Shown here in pieces: positions 36,503 to 45,214 of a stretch of DNA of 64,000 nucleotides. This stretch comes from Collinsella stercoris DSM 13279 (GTDB lineage Bacteria; Actinomycetota; Coriobacteriia; Coriobacteriales; Coriobacteriaceae). Under the pieces are notes generated by a model. It was not told where the DNA came from. It saw nothing but the letters and a program-made list of their open reading frames with translations, and made no database searches. The translations under genes were made by a program, and so were the position numbers. Location: NCBI RefSeq assembly GCF_020735465.1, contig NZ_CP085935.1:1302001-1366000 (forward strand), read 5' to 3'. Every line of letters starts with the position of its first letter. Position 1 is the stretch's first letter.

Positions 36503-37558
36503 CTAGCGGTTCTCCCAAGGCGTGATGACCAGCTTGAGGCAGCCGTCCTCGTGGGCCTCGAACGCGCGGTAGGCCTCCACGACGTCGTTGAGCGGATAGC
36601 GGCCGGAGATGAGACAGCTCGTGTCGATGCGGCCCTCCCGCACCAGGCGCATGGTCTCGGCGAGATTGCACGCGTCCACGCCACCCGTCTTGAAGACGAG
36701 GTTCTTGCCGTACATCTGGTGCAGCGGCAGCGTCTGCGGGCCCTCGTACATGGCGGAGAGCACCACCACGCCGTGCGGGCGGGCGATGCGCCAGGCCATC
36801 TCGAAGGTGTTGGAGCCGCCGGCCGCCTCGATCACGCTGTCGGCGCCGCGGTCGTGGGAGAGCTCGCGCACCGCGGCCTCCACGGCGGCGAGGTCCATGC
36901 CGCTCGCGTCGATCGCCTCGTCCGCCAAGCCGCGCTCACGGGCGAGGGCGAGGCGCGCGGGGTCGATGTCGATCGCGATGATGGCAGCAGGCTCGTGCAG
37001 GCGGGCGCACATCATGGTGCTAAGGCCCACCGGGCCGACACCGATCACAGCCACCGTGGAGCCGGCCTCGATCTCGGCGATGCTCGCGCCCCAATGGCCC
37101 GTGGCCACGATGTCACCCAGGAAGAGCGCGTCCTCGTCGGTCACGCCCGCGGGGATGGGCGCGCACGTATGGTCCGCATGCGCCACGCGCACGAGCTCGG
37201 CCTGGCAACCGTCCTCGCAGCAGCCGAGCTCCCAGCCGCCCTCGATGCAATTGTTGACCCAGCCGCGCTCGCAGTAGAAGCACTCGCCGCAGAAGGTCTC
37301 GCAGCTCACGGCCACGCGGTCGCCGGGCGCAAGGCCGCGCACGCCCTCCCCCACCTGCTCCACCACGCCCACGAACTCATGGCCGAGCACCGTGTCGGGC
37401 GTGGCGCGCGGCACGGCGCCGTGGATGATGTGCAGGTCGCTCGTGCAGATGGTCGAGCGCGTGACGCGCACGATGGCGTCGGTGGGCACCCGCAGCCGCG
37501 GCTCGGGGCGATCCTCGAGCGCGATGTGTCCGTTGCCGTCGTGTACCAGGGCTTTCAT
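36503..37558 (-). CDS. Zinc-dependent alcohol dehydrogenase, copy 2
   Basis: 351 residues from ATG 37558 (MKALVHDGNG), the same start as copy 1; an ATG 60 bp further upstream would add 20 unconserved residues. Zinc ligands and the GVGPVGL nucleotide loop are kept. First gene of a dehydrogenase-dus-trmO operon. Confidence 0.9.
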   Translation of the reverse strand: MKALVHDGNGHIALEDRPEPRLRVPTDAIVRVTRSTICTSDLHIIHGAVPRATPDTVLGHEFVGVVEQVGEGVRGLAPGDRVAVSCETFCGECFYCERGWVNNCIEGGWELGCCEDGCQAELVRVAHADHTCAPIPAGVTDEDALFLGDIVATGHWGASIAEIEAGSTVAVIGVGPVGLSTMMCARLHEPAAIIAIDIDPARLALARERGLADEAIDASGMDLAAVEAAVRELSHDRGADSVIEAAGGSNTFEMAWRIARPHGVVVLSAMYEGPQTLPLHQMYGKNLVFKTGGVDACNLAETMRLVREGRIDTSCLISGRYPLNDVVEAYRAFEAHEDGCLKLVITPWENR

Positions 37559-37643
37559 GGGGGTCTCCTTATCGCTTGTTCGCCCGCAATGATACGCGAT
37601 TCGGGAGCCTCGTGACATGCCGCCGGCAACGTCCGCCTGCAGG

Positions 37644-37719
37644 TTTCGTCCTTAAAAATGTTGGACTTCACATTTTTAAGGACGTAAAAGTGTTGAGTTC
37701 AACATTTTTCAGGACGAAA
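37644..37719. promoter_or_regulatory. Nested palindromes upstream of dehydrogenase copy 2
   Basis: A 14-bp hairpin (GTCCTTAAAAATGT, 37648-37661 with 37670-37683) lies inside a larger inverted pair (TTTCGTCCT at 37644 with AGGACGAAA ending 37719; 21 of 23 bp match). The half-site AAAATGTTGRAC occurs three times. Very AT-rich against the background. It may be an operator for the dehydrogenase operon or the relic of a lost neighbour. Copy 1 of the operon has no such sequence. Confidence 0.5.
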
Positions 37720-37894
37720 GACCCGTCTGCCAGCTTTGGGCAAGGCTACCGCGGTCTAGAGTGCAATAGCTATTGCACAATTCGGCGTGCAACCTACAGC
37801 CTAATAGCCATCCGGCCCGACTCGCCTATGCGTCTGAACCCAAAACGGCCATAGGACGCCATGGCAAGCTGGACGGACCGGGAGAACCCAGCCG

Positions 37895-38503
37895 TCATAC
37901 CCAGGTCTCCTCGCGAGCAAGCAGATCGCGGGTCGACTCCGGTGGCGGAGTGTCGAGCGTCGAACGGAACTCCTCGAACGCAACCCCTGCAAGCGGGGTC
38001 AGGCGCGCAGACTCTATATCTGCTGCCGCCGCCGAGCGATGCTCCAACATGAGGCCGAGCTGCTCGCCCTCGTCCAGCACCCCGAGAGCGACGCGGTAGC
38101 GCTCGCGCCTTCGAGAGAGCTCCGCCTCGTCGACGCGCCCGCAACCCTCGAACCGCGTCTCGTCCAAGTTATGCATGAGGTCGGCGCGCTTGACCGTGCG
38201 CGCGACCGGGTCGACGACAAGGGCGTCTATGTAATCGCGGTAAGGCACGGCAGGGTCGTGCGTGAGCAGCCGCAGGGGCTCGGTGACCTCCGACGGGAAC
38301 TCGCGCTCCAGCTCATCGAGCGTGATGGGCGTGTCTTCCACCACATCGTGCAGCAGGGCCACGCAGGTCGTGACCTCGTCGGGCATCTGTTCCGCGAGAT
38401 GATACGGATGGAACACGTAGGGCGTGCCGCACTTGTCGACCTGCCCCGCGTGCGCCTCGTAGGCAATTTGCATGGCGCGGTTGGTAAGCGCTGTGTAGAT
38501 CAT
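37895..38503 (-). CDS. HD-domain hydrolase (RelA/SpoT HD-like)
   Basis: 202 residues from ATG 38503 (MIYTALTNRAMQIA, AAAGGAG upstream; an in-frame ATG 27 bp earlier is less likely). HD motifs: AHAGQVDKCGTPYVFHPYHLAEQM, LLHDVVEDT, and VKRADLMHNLDE. Resembles the hydrolase half of SpoT and related small (p)ppGpp-hydrolase-like proteins, without a synthetase domain. Substrate not certain. Confidence 0.82.
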   Translation of the reverse strand: MIYTALTNRAMQIAYEAHAGQVDKCGTPYVFHPYHLAEQMPDEVTTCVALLHDVVEDTPITLDELEREFPSEVTEPLRLLTHDPAVPYRDYIDALVVDPVARTVKRADLMHNLDETRFEGCGRVDEAELSRRRERYRVALGVLDEGEQLGLMLEHRSAAAADIESARLTPLAGVAFEEFRSTLDTPPPESTRDLLAREETWV

Positions 38504-38565
38504 GGGCGGCTCCTTTCTCGTCGTGCGCATTATCTCATGGCAGAATGTCGAGCCGTCCCGTGCGG

Positions 38566-38895
38566 CTACAGCGCCTCGACGCGCGGCGTCTCCTGGTCGT
38601 CCACGGCAAAGGAGCCGTCACTCAGCTCCGCGATGCGGGCGTTGAGCCTGCCCAGCAGCTCGAGCATGAGGGGTTTGTCGGCCCTCTCCTGCTCCTCGTT
38701 GGACCAGCAGGCCTGGTCGTGCGAGTCGAACTCGTAATAGGACGAATACAGCTCGCAAATCTGGTCGTTGAGGGCCTGCAGAGCCGCGTCGTTGTCGATC
38801 ACGGGGATGCCGGTTCGAGTCTCACCGTCGATGAACTCGTCCTTCCGCAATGGACCAGCAAGGAAATCGAGTGAGATCTTGAGAGTCCTCCTCAT
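38566..38895 (-). CDS. Small acidic hypothetical protein
   Basis: 109 residues from ATG 38895 (MRRTLKISLDFLAGPLRKDEF). No motif I recognise; acidic, with a central YSSYYEFDSHDQACW stretch. The start overlaps by 4 nt (ATGA) the stop of a broken upstream frame, which suggests it was the second gene of a coupled pair. Confidence 0.55.
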   Translation of the reverse strand: MRRTLKISLDFLAGPLRKDEFIDGETRTGIPVIDNDAALQALNDQICELYSSYYEFDSHDQACWSNEEQERADKPLMLELLGRLNARIAELSDGSFAVDDQETPRVEAL

Positions 38896-39060
38896 TGCGC
38901 CTTTCTGTTCTTCAATGGATGGGCGCTGGCCCGGAAGCCGTTTAAGTCTATTCCCGTAAGAAGGAGGCGCTCGCCATTGTATTCGTAAATCAGCTCGTAG
39001 CCCTCTCGGCCGTTGGTTTTCTTGATCTTGTTGGAGGGCCAAAGGAAGCCTGCAAATCAG
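38892..39060 (-). pseudogene. C-terminal remnant of an unknown gene
   Basis: On the minus strand, ~50 open codons without a start end at TGA 38894-38892, overlapping the next gene's ATG. The translation contains GREGYELIYEYNGERLLLTG, coherent and non-repetitive, so it is probably the tail of a lost protein. Family not recognised. Confidence 0.3.
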
Positions 39061-39135
39061 CCATTTTGCCTATGGCGGAGTTATTCTGAAAACGCAAAGC
39101 CATGACAGGCGGCCTGCAAAGTGCAGGTTACTTGC

Positions 39136-39156
39136 TATAATTATGTTCATAATTAT
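39136..39156 (+). promoter_or_regulatory. Promoter and operator of the toxin-antitoxin pair
   Basis: An extended -10 box (TGCTATAAT, hexamer 39136-39141) overlaps a perfect palindrome ATAATTATG-TT-CATAATTAT (39137-39156). The GGAGG ribosome site of the antitoxin follows 3 bp later. This is the usual arrangement for antitoxin autorepression. Confidence 0.7.
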
Positions 39157-39170
39157 GCAAGGAGGTCCCT

Positions 39171-39440
39171 ATGCCAGTCTGTGTTCCCGTGAAAGACATG
39201 CGCGACACCTCTCGCTTCGCCGAGCTGGTGGAGTCTTCTGCCAGTCCGGTTACGGTCACTAAAAACGGATACAGCAAATTCGTCGTGATGCGCTCCGAGG
39301 ATTACGATCGCATGGAGGCCGAGCTTGCCCGTGCTCGCCTGATGGGGCGCATCGCCCTGGCGGAGCGAGAGCGCAACGACGATCTCGCCAAAGACGCCTT
39401 CGAATCCCTCGCGTCGATCGAGGAAAAGCATGGCCTATGA
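39171..39440 (+). CDS. Phd/YefM-family antitoxin
   Basis: 89 residues. N-terminal Phd/YefM fold (VKDMRDTSRFAELVESSASPVTVTKNGYSKFVVM) that binds DNA, then a charged helical tail that wraps the toxin. Strong GGAGG. The stop overlaps the toxin start by 11 bp. Expected to repress its own promoter. Confidence 0.88.
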   Translation: MPVCVPVKDMRDTSRFAELVESSASPVTVTKNGYSKFVVMRSEDYDRMEAELARARLMGRIALAERERNDDLAKDAFESLASIEEKHGL

Positions 39441-39729
39441 CGTCAAGATCCTCCCGACGGCGGAGCTCGAGGTCGAGGACATCGTCGAGTATCTCAGCGG
39501 ATTCGGCGTGCAACCCGCCCGCCATTTCATTGAGGACTACAGGCGCCAGCTCGAGCTGCTCGCAAGCGGCGTTATCGACTACGGGCTATGCAAATTGCCG
39601 GAGGTCGCGAAGCTGGGGTACCACGCCTGCCGCGTCAACTCCTACATCATGCTGTACTACTTTGAGGGCGATGCGGTCGTCATTGCCCACGTGTTTCACC
39701 AAAGGCAGGACTACGCCCGACTGGTGTAG
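39430..39729 (+). CDS. RelE/ParE-superfamily toxin
   Basis: 99 residues of the RelE/ParE fold: ILPTAELEVEDIVEYLSGFG at the N-terminus, CRVNSYIMLYYFEGDAVVIAHVFHQRQDY at the C-terminus. RelE members cut mRNA on the ribosome, ParE members poison gyrase; the sequence does not decide between them. Overlaps the antitoxin gene, as normal. Confidence 0.86.
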   Translation: MAYDVKILPTAELEVEDIVEYLSGFGVQPARHFIEDYRRQLELLASGVIDYGLCKLPEVAKLGYHACRVNSYIMLYYFEGDAVVIAHVFHQRQDYARLV

Positions 39730-39821
39730 CAACGGATTTTGATATCACGACAGACATGGACGTGTGCGCATATGCCGACATTGCTGCATCTACATCGACC
39801 CTCCCCTTAATCCGGACAGAA

Positions 39822-39857
39822 TCAGGACATGTTCTGATTTATTGAGACATGTCCTGA
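39822..39857. promoter_or_regulatory. Isolated perfect palindrome (operator-like)
   Basis: Two perfect 11-bp arms TCAGGACATGT and ACATGTCCTGA with a 14-nt spacer, AT-rich in the middle. It lies upstream of the AlbA-type remnant at 39990-40260 and is probably the autoregulatory site of that lost gene. Confidence 0.5.
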
Positions 39858-39989
39858 CAGGCAGCAGTTCAACCACCGTTCAAGTGTTCATTGCCCGAAC
39901 CGCGCCCGGCCCTCTCTTCATGAGAATGATCTCCGAGGATGCCGCACGCGCTGACAGGCCCCCGTCGCCGCGCTCCCTCATTGTCCTAA

Positions 39990-40260
39990 ATTCCCTAAAA
40001 GGCAAGCGAAGACCGTCTGCCCCGAGCTTTTTGAACAGGTCCCCCTCTCTGACACGGTGGCCTGCTCGGCCCTCGGCAATCTTATCGAGGTGGGCCCCGT
40101 GAAGCCAGGGGTCAAGGAAGCACCAGGGCGTACACGCTGAGCAAGAGCGTGTACGCCCGCGCGGAAGAAGAGACTGGGCACATACGGCAAGCAGATATCG
40201 ATAAGGCGCGCCTGTTCAGCGCCGAGAGGACAAGCAGGTCAACAGCTTGGCCGAAACATA
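39990..40260 (+). pseudogene. Remnant of an AlbA-type/RecG-like ATP-binding regulator
   Basis: Two shifted frames give coherent peptides: ELFEQVPLSDTVACSALGNL then, one frame over, YTLSKSVYARAEEETGHIRQ ADIDKARLFS. The second resembles the winged-helix C-terminus of AlbA_2/HATPase_c_4 'putative transcriptional regulators'. No start or intact frame. A 13-bp hairpin (GGGCGTACACGCT, 40126-40158) sits at the frame change. The remaining bases of the 700-bp gap to hsdR hold no gene I can support. Confidence 0.35.
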
Positions 40261-40429
40261 GTTCATCGGACGAGATGGAACTGCGACCTTTTTCCTAGAC
40301 AATCCTGCGCCGTGTAACCCGGTGCGAGACGGTATAGGTACAAGAATTCGTCCGCAGTCCCCCATGTCTTATAATGATTGTCAATAGCCAAGTGCATACC
40401 TTTCGCAATTTCGTAGATAGGTTTCTCCC

Positions 40430-43400
40430 ATGGTTTTCGATAAAGAGGCCACTTTCGAAGAAGCGGTCATCACTGTGCTGAAGCAACACGGCTGGGACGA
40501 CGCGGAGGGAGTGCTTCGCTATCCCACCGAGCAGGTCCTCATAGACAACTGGGCGAAGATTCTGTTCCAGAACAACGCCGGCATAGACCGCCTGAACGGC
40601 TGCCCGCTCACCCAGGGCGAGATGGCGCAGGTCATCGAACAAATCGAAATGCTCAAGACCCCGCTCGCGCTCAACGGGTTCATCAACGGAAAGACCGTCG
40701 TCGTCACGCGCGACAACCCCGACGATGTGCTTCACCTGGGCAAGGAGGTGAGCCTGAAAATCTACGATCGTCAGGAGATCGCAGCCGGGCAGAGCCGCTA
40801 CCAGATAGCCCAGCAGCCGGTCTATCCTGCGAAGAGCAAGATCCTGAACGACCGTCGTGGGGACCTGTGCCTGCTCATCAATGGCATGCCGGTCATCCAT
40901 ATCGAGCTCAAGCGCAGCGGCATCCCCGTCAGCCAGGCCACCGGCCAGATCGAGAAGTATGCCCACGAGGGCGTGTTCACGGGGCTCTTCCGCCTGACGC
41001 AGATCTTCGTGGGGATGACCCCCGACGAGGCGCGCTATTTCGCCAACCCCGGCATGGGCGCGTTCAACCCGAACTTCTTCTTCCACTGGGAGGACTTCAA
41101 CAACGAGCCCGTCTGCGCGGGCGATAAACCCGGAGCAGACGAATGGAAGCGCTTCACCTCCACCCTGCTCTCCATCCCCATGGCACACCAGCTCATCGGC
41201 TTCTACACCGTGGCCGACAGTTCGGACGGTTGCCTTAAGGTCATGCGCAGCTACCAGTACTACGCGGCTGCCGCCATATCCGACAAGGTGCGCAGGTGCA
41301 AGTGGGACGAGAGGCCCAAGAGCAGCGCCCCGGGGCGTCCCGGCGGCTACATATGGCACACCACCGGCTCCGGCAAGACCATGACGAGTTTCAAATCTGC
41401 CCAGCTCATAGCCGACTCGCACGACGCCGACAAGGTGGTCTTTCTCATGGACCGCATCGAACTGGGCACGCAGTCGCTTTCCGAGTACCGCGCCTTCGCC
41501 GACGACGCCGACGACGTGCAGGGAACCGAGAACACGCAGGTGCTGAAGTCGAAGCTCGCGAGCGACGACCCCAAGAACCGCCTCATCGTGACCTCTATCC
41601 AGAAGATGAGCAACGTGAAGGCCGGCGAGGGCAGGATAACCCAGACGGAGCTCGACCGCCTGGCCGCCAAGCGGATCGTGTTCATCATAGACGAGTGCCA
41701 CCGCTCAACCTTCGGCGACATGCTCCAGGACATACGCCGGGCTTTCCCGAACGCGCTGTTCTTCGGCTTCACGGGTACGCCGATCCTCGACGAGAACCAG
41801 AAGAAGGGTTCCACCACCGCCATGGTGTTCGGCGAGTGCCTGCACCGCTACAGCATCGCCGATGGCATCCGTGACGGCAATGTGCTGGGCTTCGACCCGT
41901 ACATGGTGACGACCTTCGACGATCGCGACGTACGCGAGGCCGTGGCCCTCGAGCAGGCTAAGGCCTCGAGCGTCGGCGAGGCCATCTCCGACGAGCGCAA
42001 GAGCAAGGTCTTCTATCACTACATGGACCAGGCGAAGGTCCCCATGGGTCCCATGGTTGACGGCGCCGGTAACCACATCAAAGGCATCGAGGACTTCCTG
42101 ACCCGCGCCCAGTACTGGCCCGATACGCCACACCACGGCAAGGTCGTCGAGGACGTGCTGCGGCGCTTCCCTGTGCTTTCCCACGGTGGCAAGTTCCACG
42201 CAATTCTGGCGACGAGCTCCATCCCCGAGGCCATCGACTACTACCGCGCCTTCAAGAGGGAGGCACCGCAGATGAAGGTGACGGCGCTCTTCGACCCAAG
42301 CATCGACAACGATGCCGGCTCCACCGTGAAGGAGGACGCCCTGGTCGAGCTTATCGAGGACTACAACAAAGCATATGACCAGGAGTTCACCATTCCCACC
42401 TGGCCCGCCATGAAAAAGGACATCTCGGCGCGCCTTTCCCATAAGAAACCCTACGGCAACGTCGACGCCAACCGAGAGGGCTGCATCGACCTGCTCATCG
42501 TGGTGGACCAAATGCTCACAGGTTTCGACTCCAAGTGGCTCAACACCCTCTACCTCGACAAGGTCATCGACTACGAGAGCATCATCCAAGCCTTCAGTCG
42601 CACCAACCGCCTGTTCGGCCCTGACAAGCCCTTCGGTACTATTCGCTACTACCGCCTCCCCCACACTATGAAGGGCTACATCGAGGCTGCGGTGAAGCTG
42701 TACTCAGGCGACCGTCCGCTCGACATGTTCGTACAGAAGCTCCCGGACAATATCGCGATGATGGACGCACGACTGCAGGAGATACTCATGGTGTTCGAGG
42801 CCGCGGGCGTTGGTGATCTCTCGAAACTTCCCGCATCGCAAGAGGCCAGGCGCAAGTTCGCCAAGGAGTTCGTTGAGCTCAATGAGTTCCTCGAGGCCGC
42901 GAAGGTGCAGGGCTTCACATGGGAGCAGGACACTTATGAGTTTGAGGAGGAGCCGGAAGAAGGCGAGCCGAGCAGCAAGTCCTTCTTCGTGCAGCCGGTC
43001 ATCGACGAACAAACCTACCTCATCCTCGTGCAGCGTTACAAGGAACTGTTCGCAGGAGGGGGCGGCCCTGGCGACACACCCGAAGCGCCCTACGAGCTCG
43101 ACGGTCATATAACCGAGATCGACACGGGGCTCATAGACAGCGACTACATGAACGCGAACTTTGAGAAGTGGCTGAAATGCCTTGAGCAGGACGACGAGGG
43201 GCTCGCCGCCGCGCGCGAGGAGCTCCACCGATCGTTCGCGTCCCTGAGCCAAGATGACCAGCGCTTCGCCGAGCTGTTCCTTCACGACGTCGAGCGAGGA
43301 GACGCCGCCCTGGAAGATGGCAAGACGCTGAGGGATTACATTACGTCCTATGCCCGCAAGGCGAAAAACGCTCAGGTTGAGCGAGTCGTCGAGGCGCTCG

Positions 43401-43630
43401 GCATAGACGGCGGGCTTCTTACCACCATGGCCGCACTCGACTTAACGGAGTCAAACATTAACGAGTTCGGGCGCTTCGACGATTTGAAGGACTCGGTGGA
43501 CAAGGCGCGCGCCAAGACCTTCTTTGAGCAGAAGGAAGGCAAAACGCTTCCCTTGTTCAAGGTGAACACCCGTACGGCGGCGCTGTTAAAGAAGTTCATC
43601 CTGGAAGGCGGCTTCGACATCGACGAATGA
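40430..43630 (+). CDS. hsdR: Type I restriction enzyme, R subunit
   Basis: 1066 residues. N-terminal nuclease domain with the PD-(D/E)XK-like VIHIELKRSG, then a DEAD-type translocase: HTTGSGKT with Lys316, DECHRS (Asp421), GFTGTPI, and the second RecA domain (VDQMLTGFDSKWLNTLYLDK, AFSRTNR). Cuts unmodified DNA after translocation when joined to HsdM2S. The stop overlaps the next ATG by 4 nt (ATGA), coupling it to a half hsdS. It is on the opposite strand from hsdM, which is unusual for type I loci. Confidence 0.95.
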   Translation: MVFDKEATFEEAVITVLKQHGWDDAEGVLRYPTEQVLIDNWAKILFQNNAGIDRLNGCPLTQGEMAQVIEQIEMLKTPLALNGFINGKTVVVTRDNPDDVLHLGKEVSLKIYDRQEIAAGQSRYQIAQQPVYPAKSKILNDRRGDLCLLINGMPVIHIELKRSGIPVSQATGQIEKYAHEGVFTGLFRLTQIFVGMTPDEARYFANPGMGAFNPNFFFHWEDFNNEPVCAGDKPGADEWKRFTSTLLSIPMAHQLIGFYTVADSSDGCLKVMRSYQYYAAAAISDKVRRCKWDERPKSSAPGRPGGYIWHTTGSGKTMTSFKSAQLIADSHDADKVVFLMDRIELGTQSLSEYRAFADDADDVQGTENTQVLKSKLASDDPKNRLIVTSIQKMSNVKAGEGRITQTELDRLAAKRIVFIIDECHRSTFGDMLQDIRRAFPNALFFGFTGTPILDENQKKGSTTAMVFGECLHRYSIADGIRDGNVLGFDPYMVTTFDDRDVREAVALEQAKASSVGEAISDERKSKVFYHYMDQAKVPMGPMVDGAGNHIKGIEDFLTRAQYWPDTPHHGKVVEDVLRRFPVLSHGGKFHAILATSSIPEAIDYYRAFKREAPQMKVTALFDPSIDNDAGSTVKEDALVELIEDYNKAYDQEFTIPTWPAMKKDISARLSHKKPYGNVDANREGCIDLLIVVDQMLTGFDSKWLNTLYLDKVIDYESIIQAFSRTNRLFGPDKPFGTIRYYRLPHTMKGYIEAAVKLYSGDRPLDMFVQKLPDNIAMMDARLQEILMVFEAAGVGDLSKLPASQEARRKFAKEFVELNEFLEAAKVQGFTWEQDTYEFEEEPEEGEPSSKSFFVQPVIDEQTYLILVQRYKELFAGGGGPGDTPEAPYELDGHITEIDTGLIDSDYMNANFEKWLKCLEQDDEGLAAAREELHRSFASLSQDDQRFAELFLHDVERGDAALEDGKTLRDYITSYARKAKNAQVERVVEALGIDGGLLTTMAALDLTESNINEFGRFDDLKDSVDKARAKTFFEQKEGKTLPLFKVNTRTAALLKKFILEGGFDIDE

Positions 43631-44307
43631 ACAGTGATTTTCAACAGGCGAAATCGAGAGTTTGTCTATCCGAGGGGGCGTATGTGACCATGCGCCCCCT
43701 CGCTTCGTCTTGGGAACAGCGTAAGTTGGGAGATTGCTTCGAGTTCTTAAAGAACAACACTCTTTCACGCGCCGACTTGAATGACGAGAATGGCATTGCT
43801 CGTAATGTTCATTACGGAGATATTCTTATCAAGTTCGGTGATTGCCTCGATGGTGAACGAAGCGACTTGCCGTTCATTACCGACGATACCGTGCTTCCCA
43901 AATTTGCTGGGTCGATACTTCGCGAAGGCGATGTCATTTTCGCTGACACGGCAGAGGACGAAGCGGCTGGCAAGTGTGTTGAACTGCGGAAACTACCCAA
44001 AGAGCCAACTATCTCCGGGTTGCATACGATACCGGCGCGGCCTCGGTTCCCCTTTGGGACGGGATACTTGGGGCACTACCTTAATTCCGATGCATACCAT
44101 AGACAGCTCCTTCCCTTAATGCAGGGGATTAAGGTGATTTCCGTTTCAAAGGCCGTGCTGCAAGATACGCAAGTGAGATTTCCTAGCTTGTCGGAGCAAT
44201 CTACCATAGGCGCGACGTTGAGTGGGATTGACGACCTCATCACCCTTCATCAGCGTGAGCCACCTCACATGATGAAAGAGGGTAAAAATGCCAATCAACA
44301 TCAATGA
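43627..44307 (+). CDS. hsdS: Half-length HsdS with one recognition domain (cassette 1)
   Basis: 226 residues: one target-recognition domain between SSWEQRKLG (residues ~28-36, repeat A) and DDLITLHQRE (~204-213, repeat B). Starts inside the hsdR stop and overlaps the recombinase gene by 20 bp. Half-S subunits can dimerise in other systems, so it may be functional by itself, or serve as a donor cassette. Confidence 0.8.
   Translation: MNSDFQQAKSRVCLSEGAYVTMRPLASSWEQRKLGDCFEFLKNNTLSRADLNDENGIARNVHYGDILIKFGDCLDGERSDLPFITDDTVLPKFAGSILREGDVIFADTAEDEAAGKCVELRKLPKEPTISGLHTIPARPRFPFGTGYLGHYLNSDAYHRQLLPLMQGIKVISVSKAVLQDTQVRFPSLSEQSTIGATLSGIDDLITLHQREPPHMMKEGKNANQHQ
43709..43733 (+). repeat. Repeat A, copy 1 (recombination-like site)
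   Basis: 25 bp containing GGGAACAGCGTAAGTTGGG, forward orientation. It encodes WEQRKLG. The same sequence recurs five times, at 45701, 45752, 46298, 47471 and 48089, in both orientations. Confidence 0.9.
44236..44259 (+). repeat. Repeat B, copy 1
   Basis: 24 bp containing CATCACCCTTCATCAGCG, forward. Encodes LITLHQR. Recurs at 45235, 46243, 46783, 46975 and 47596 in both orientations. Confidence 0.9.
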
Positions 44308-45214
44308 AGAATCGCTTTTCTGCGATTACTACTCGCAATGGATCAGCGTCTACAAAGAAGGGGCCATCCGTGAGGTCACGATGGGAAAGTACCGGCTCAC
44401 GCAGTCCTGGCTCGCCAAGCTAATTCCAGACCTCAAGATAAAAGATCTCGACCGAACCTCGTACCAGCAGCTCATCAACGCTTACGCAGAACACCACGAG
44501 CGCCAGACAACCATGGACTTCCACCATCAGCTTAAGGGAGCGATTCTTGACGCAGTTGACGAAGGACTCATCCCCCGCGACCCCACGCGCAAGGCCATCA
44601 TCAAAGGAAAACAACCGCGTGCGAAAAAGATCAAGTATCTCAACCAGTTTGAGCTTCATGCCATGCTGGGCGACCTTAACTTATCAGGCGGGCCGAGTTG
44701 GGATTGGCTTATTCTCATAGTCGCTAAAACGGGCCTGCGCTTCTCCGAGGCCCTTGGGCTTACCCCCGAAGACTTCGACTTCGCCCATCAAACGCTCTCG
44801 GTGAACAAGACTTGGGATTACAAGAACGGCGGCGGATTCGTCCCCACGAAAAACGCTTCATCGGTGCGGAAAGTTCAACTCGACTGGCAACTCATCATGC
44901 AACTTTCCGGGCTGCTTAAAGACCTTCCGCCAACTGAACCCATATTTGTGAAGGGAAAGGTCTATAACTCGACGGCCAACGGCGTCTTGGCGCGCCATTG
45001 CAAAAACGTTGGGGCGCCCGTCATATCTGTCCACGGGCTAAGGCATACACACGCGTCGCTTCTGCTGTTCGCCGGCGTCTCCATCGCCAGCGTATCCCGA
45101 AGGCTTGGACACGCAAGCATGACCACCACCCAGGAAACCTATCTGCACGTCATTCAAGAGCTTGAGAACAAGGACATTGATATCGTCATGAGGGCTCTTT
45201 CGACTCTTATTTAA
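44288..45214 (+). CDS. Tyrosine recombinase of the hsdS shufflon
   Basis: 308 residues: N-terminal core-binding SAM-like domain, then the catalytic domain with Arg151 (TGLRFSEALGL), His249-x-x-Arg252 (HGLRHTH), His275 (LGHAS) and the nucleophile Tyr285 (QETYLH). All catalytic residues are present. It lies inside the cassette array, so it most likely inverts DNA between repeats A or B. It is co-transcribed with hsdR and cassette 1. A phage integrase origin is likely but no phage genes are nearby. Confidence 0.93.
   Translation: MPININEESLFCDYYSQWISVYKEGAIREVTMGKYRLTQSWLAKLIPDLKIKDLDRTSYQQLINAYAEHHERQTTMDFHHQLKGAILDAVDEGLIPRDPTRKAIIKGKQPRAKKIKYLNQFELHAMLGDLNLSGGPSWDWLILIVAKTGLRFSEALGLTPEDFDFAHQTLSVNKTWDYKNGGGFVPTKNASSVRKVQLDWQLIMQLSGLLKDLPPTEPIFVKGKVYNSTANGVLARHCKNVGAPVISVHGLRHTHASLLLFAGVSIASVSRRLGHASMTTTQETYLHVIQELENKDIDIVMRALSTLI

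Noticed and set aside
39764..40102. 112-codon ORF between the toxin gene and hsdR
   Set aside because: Crosses the palindrome and the AlbA-like remnant in a different frame; composition not protein-like.
44288..45214. Recombinase as a sign of an integrated prophage
   Set aside because: No other phage genes, no attachment duplication at the borders; it is embedded in the R-M operon.
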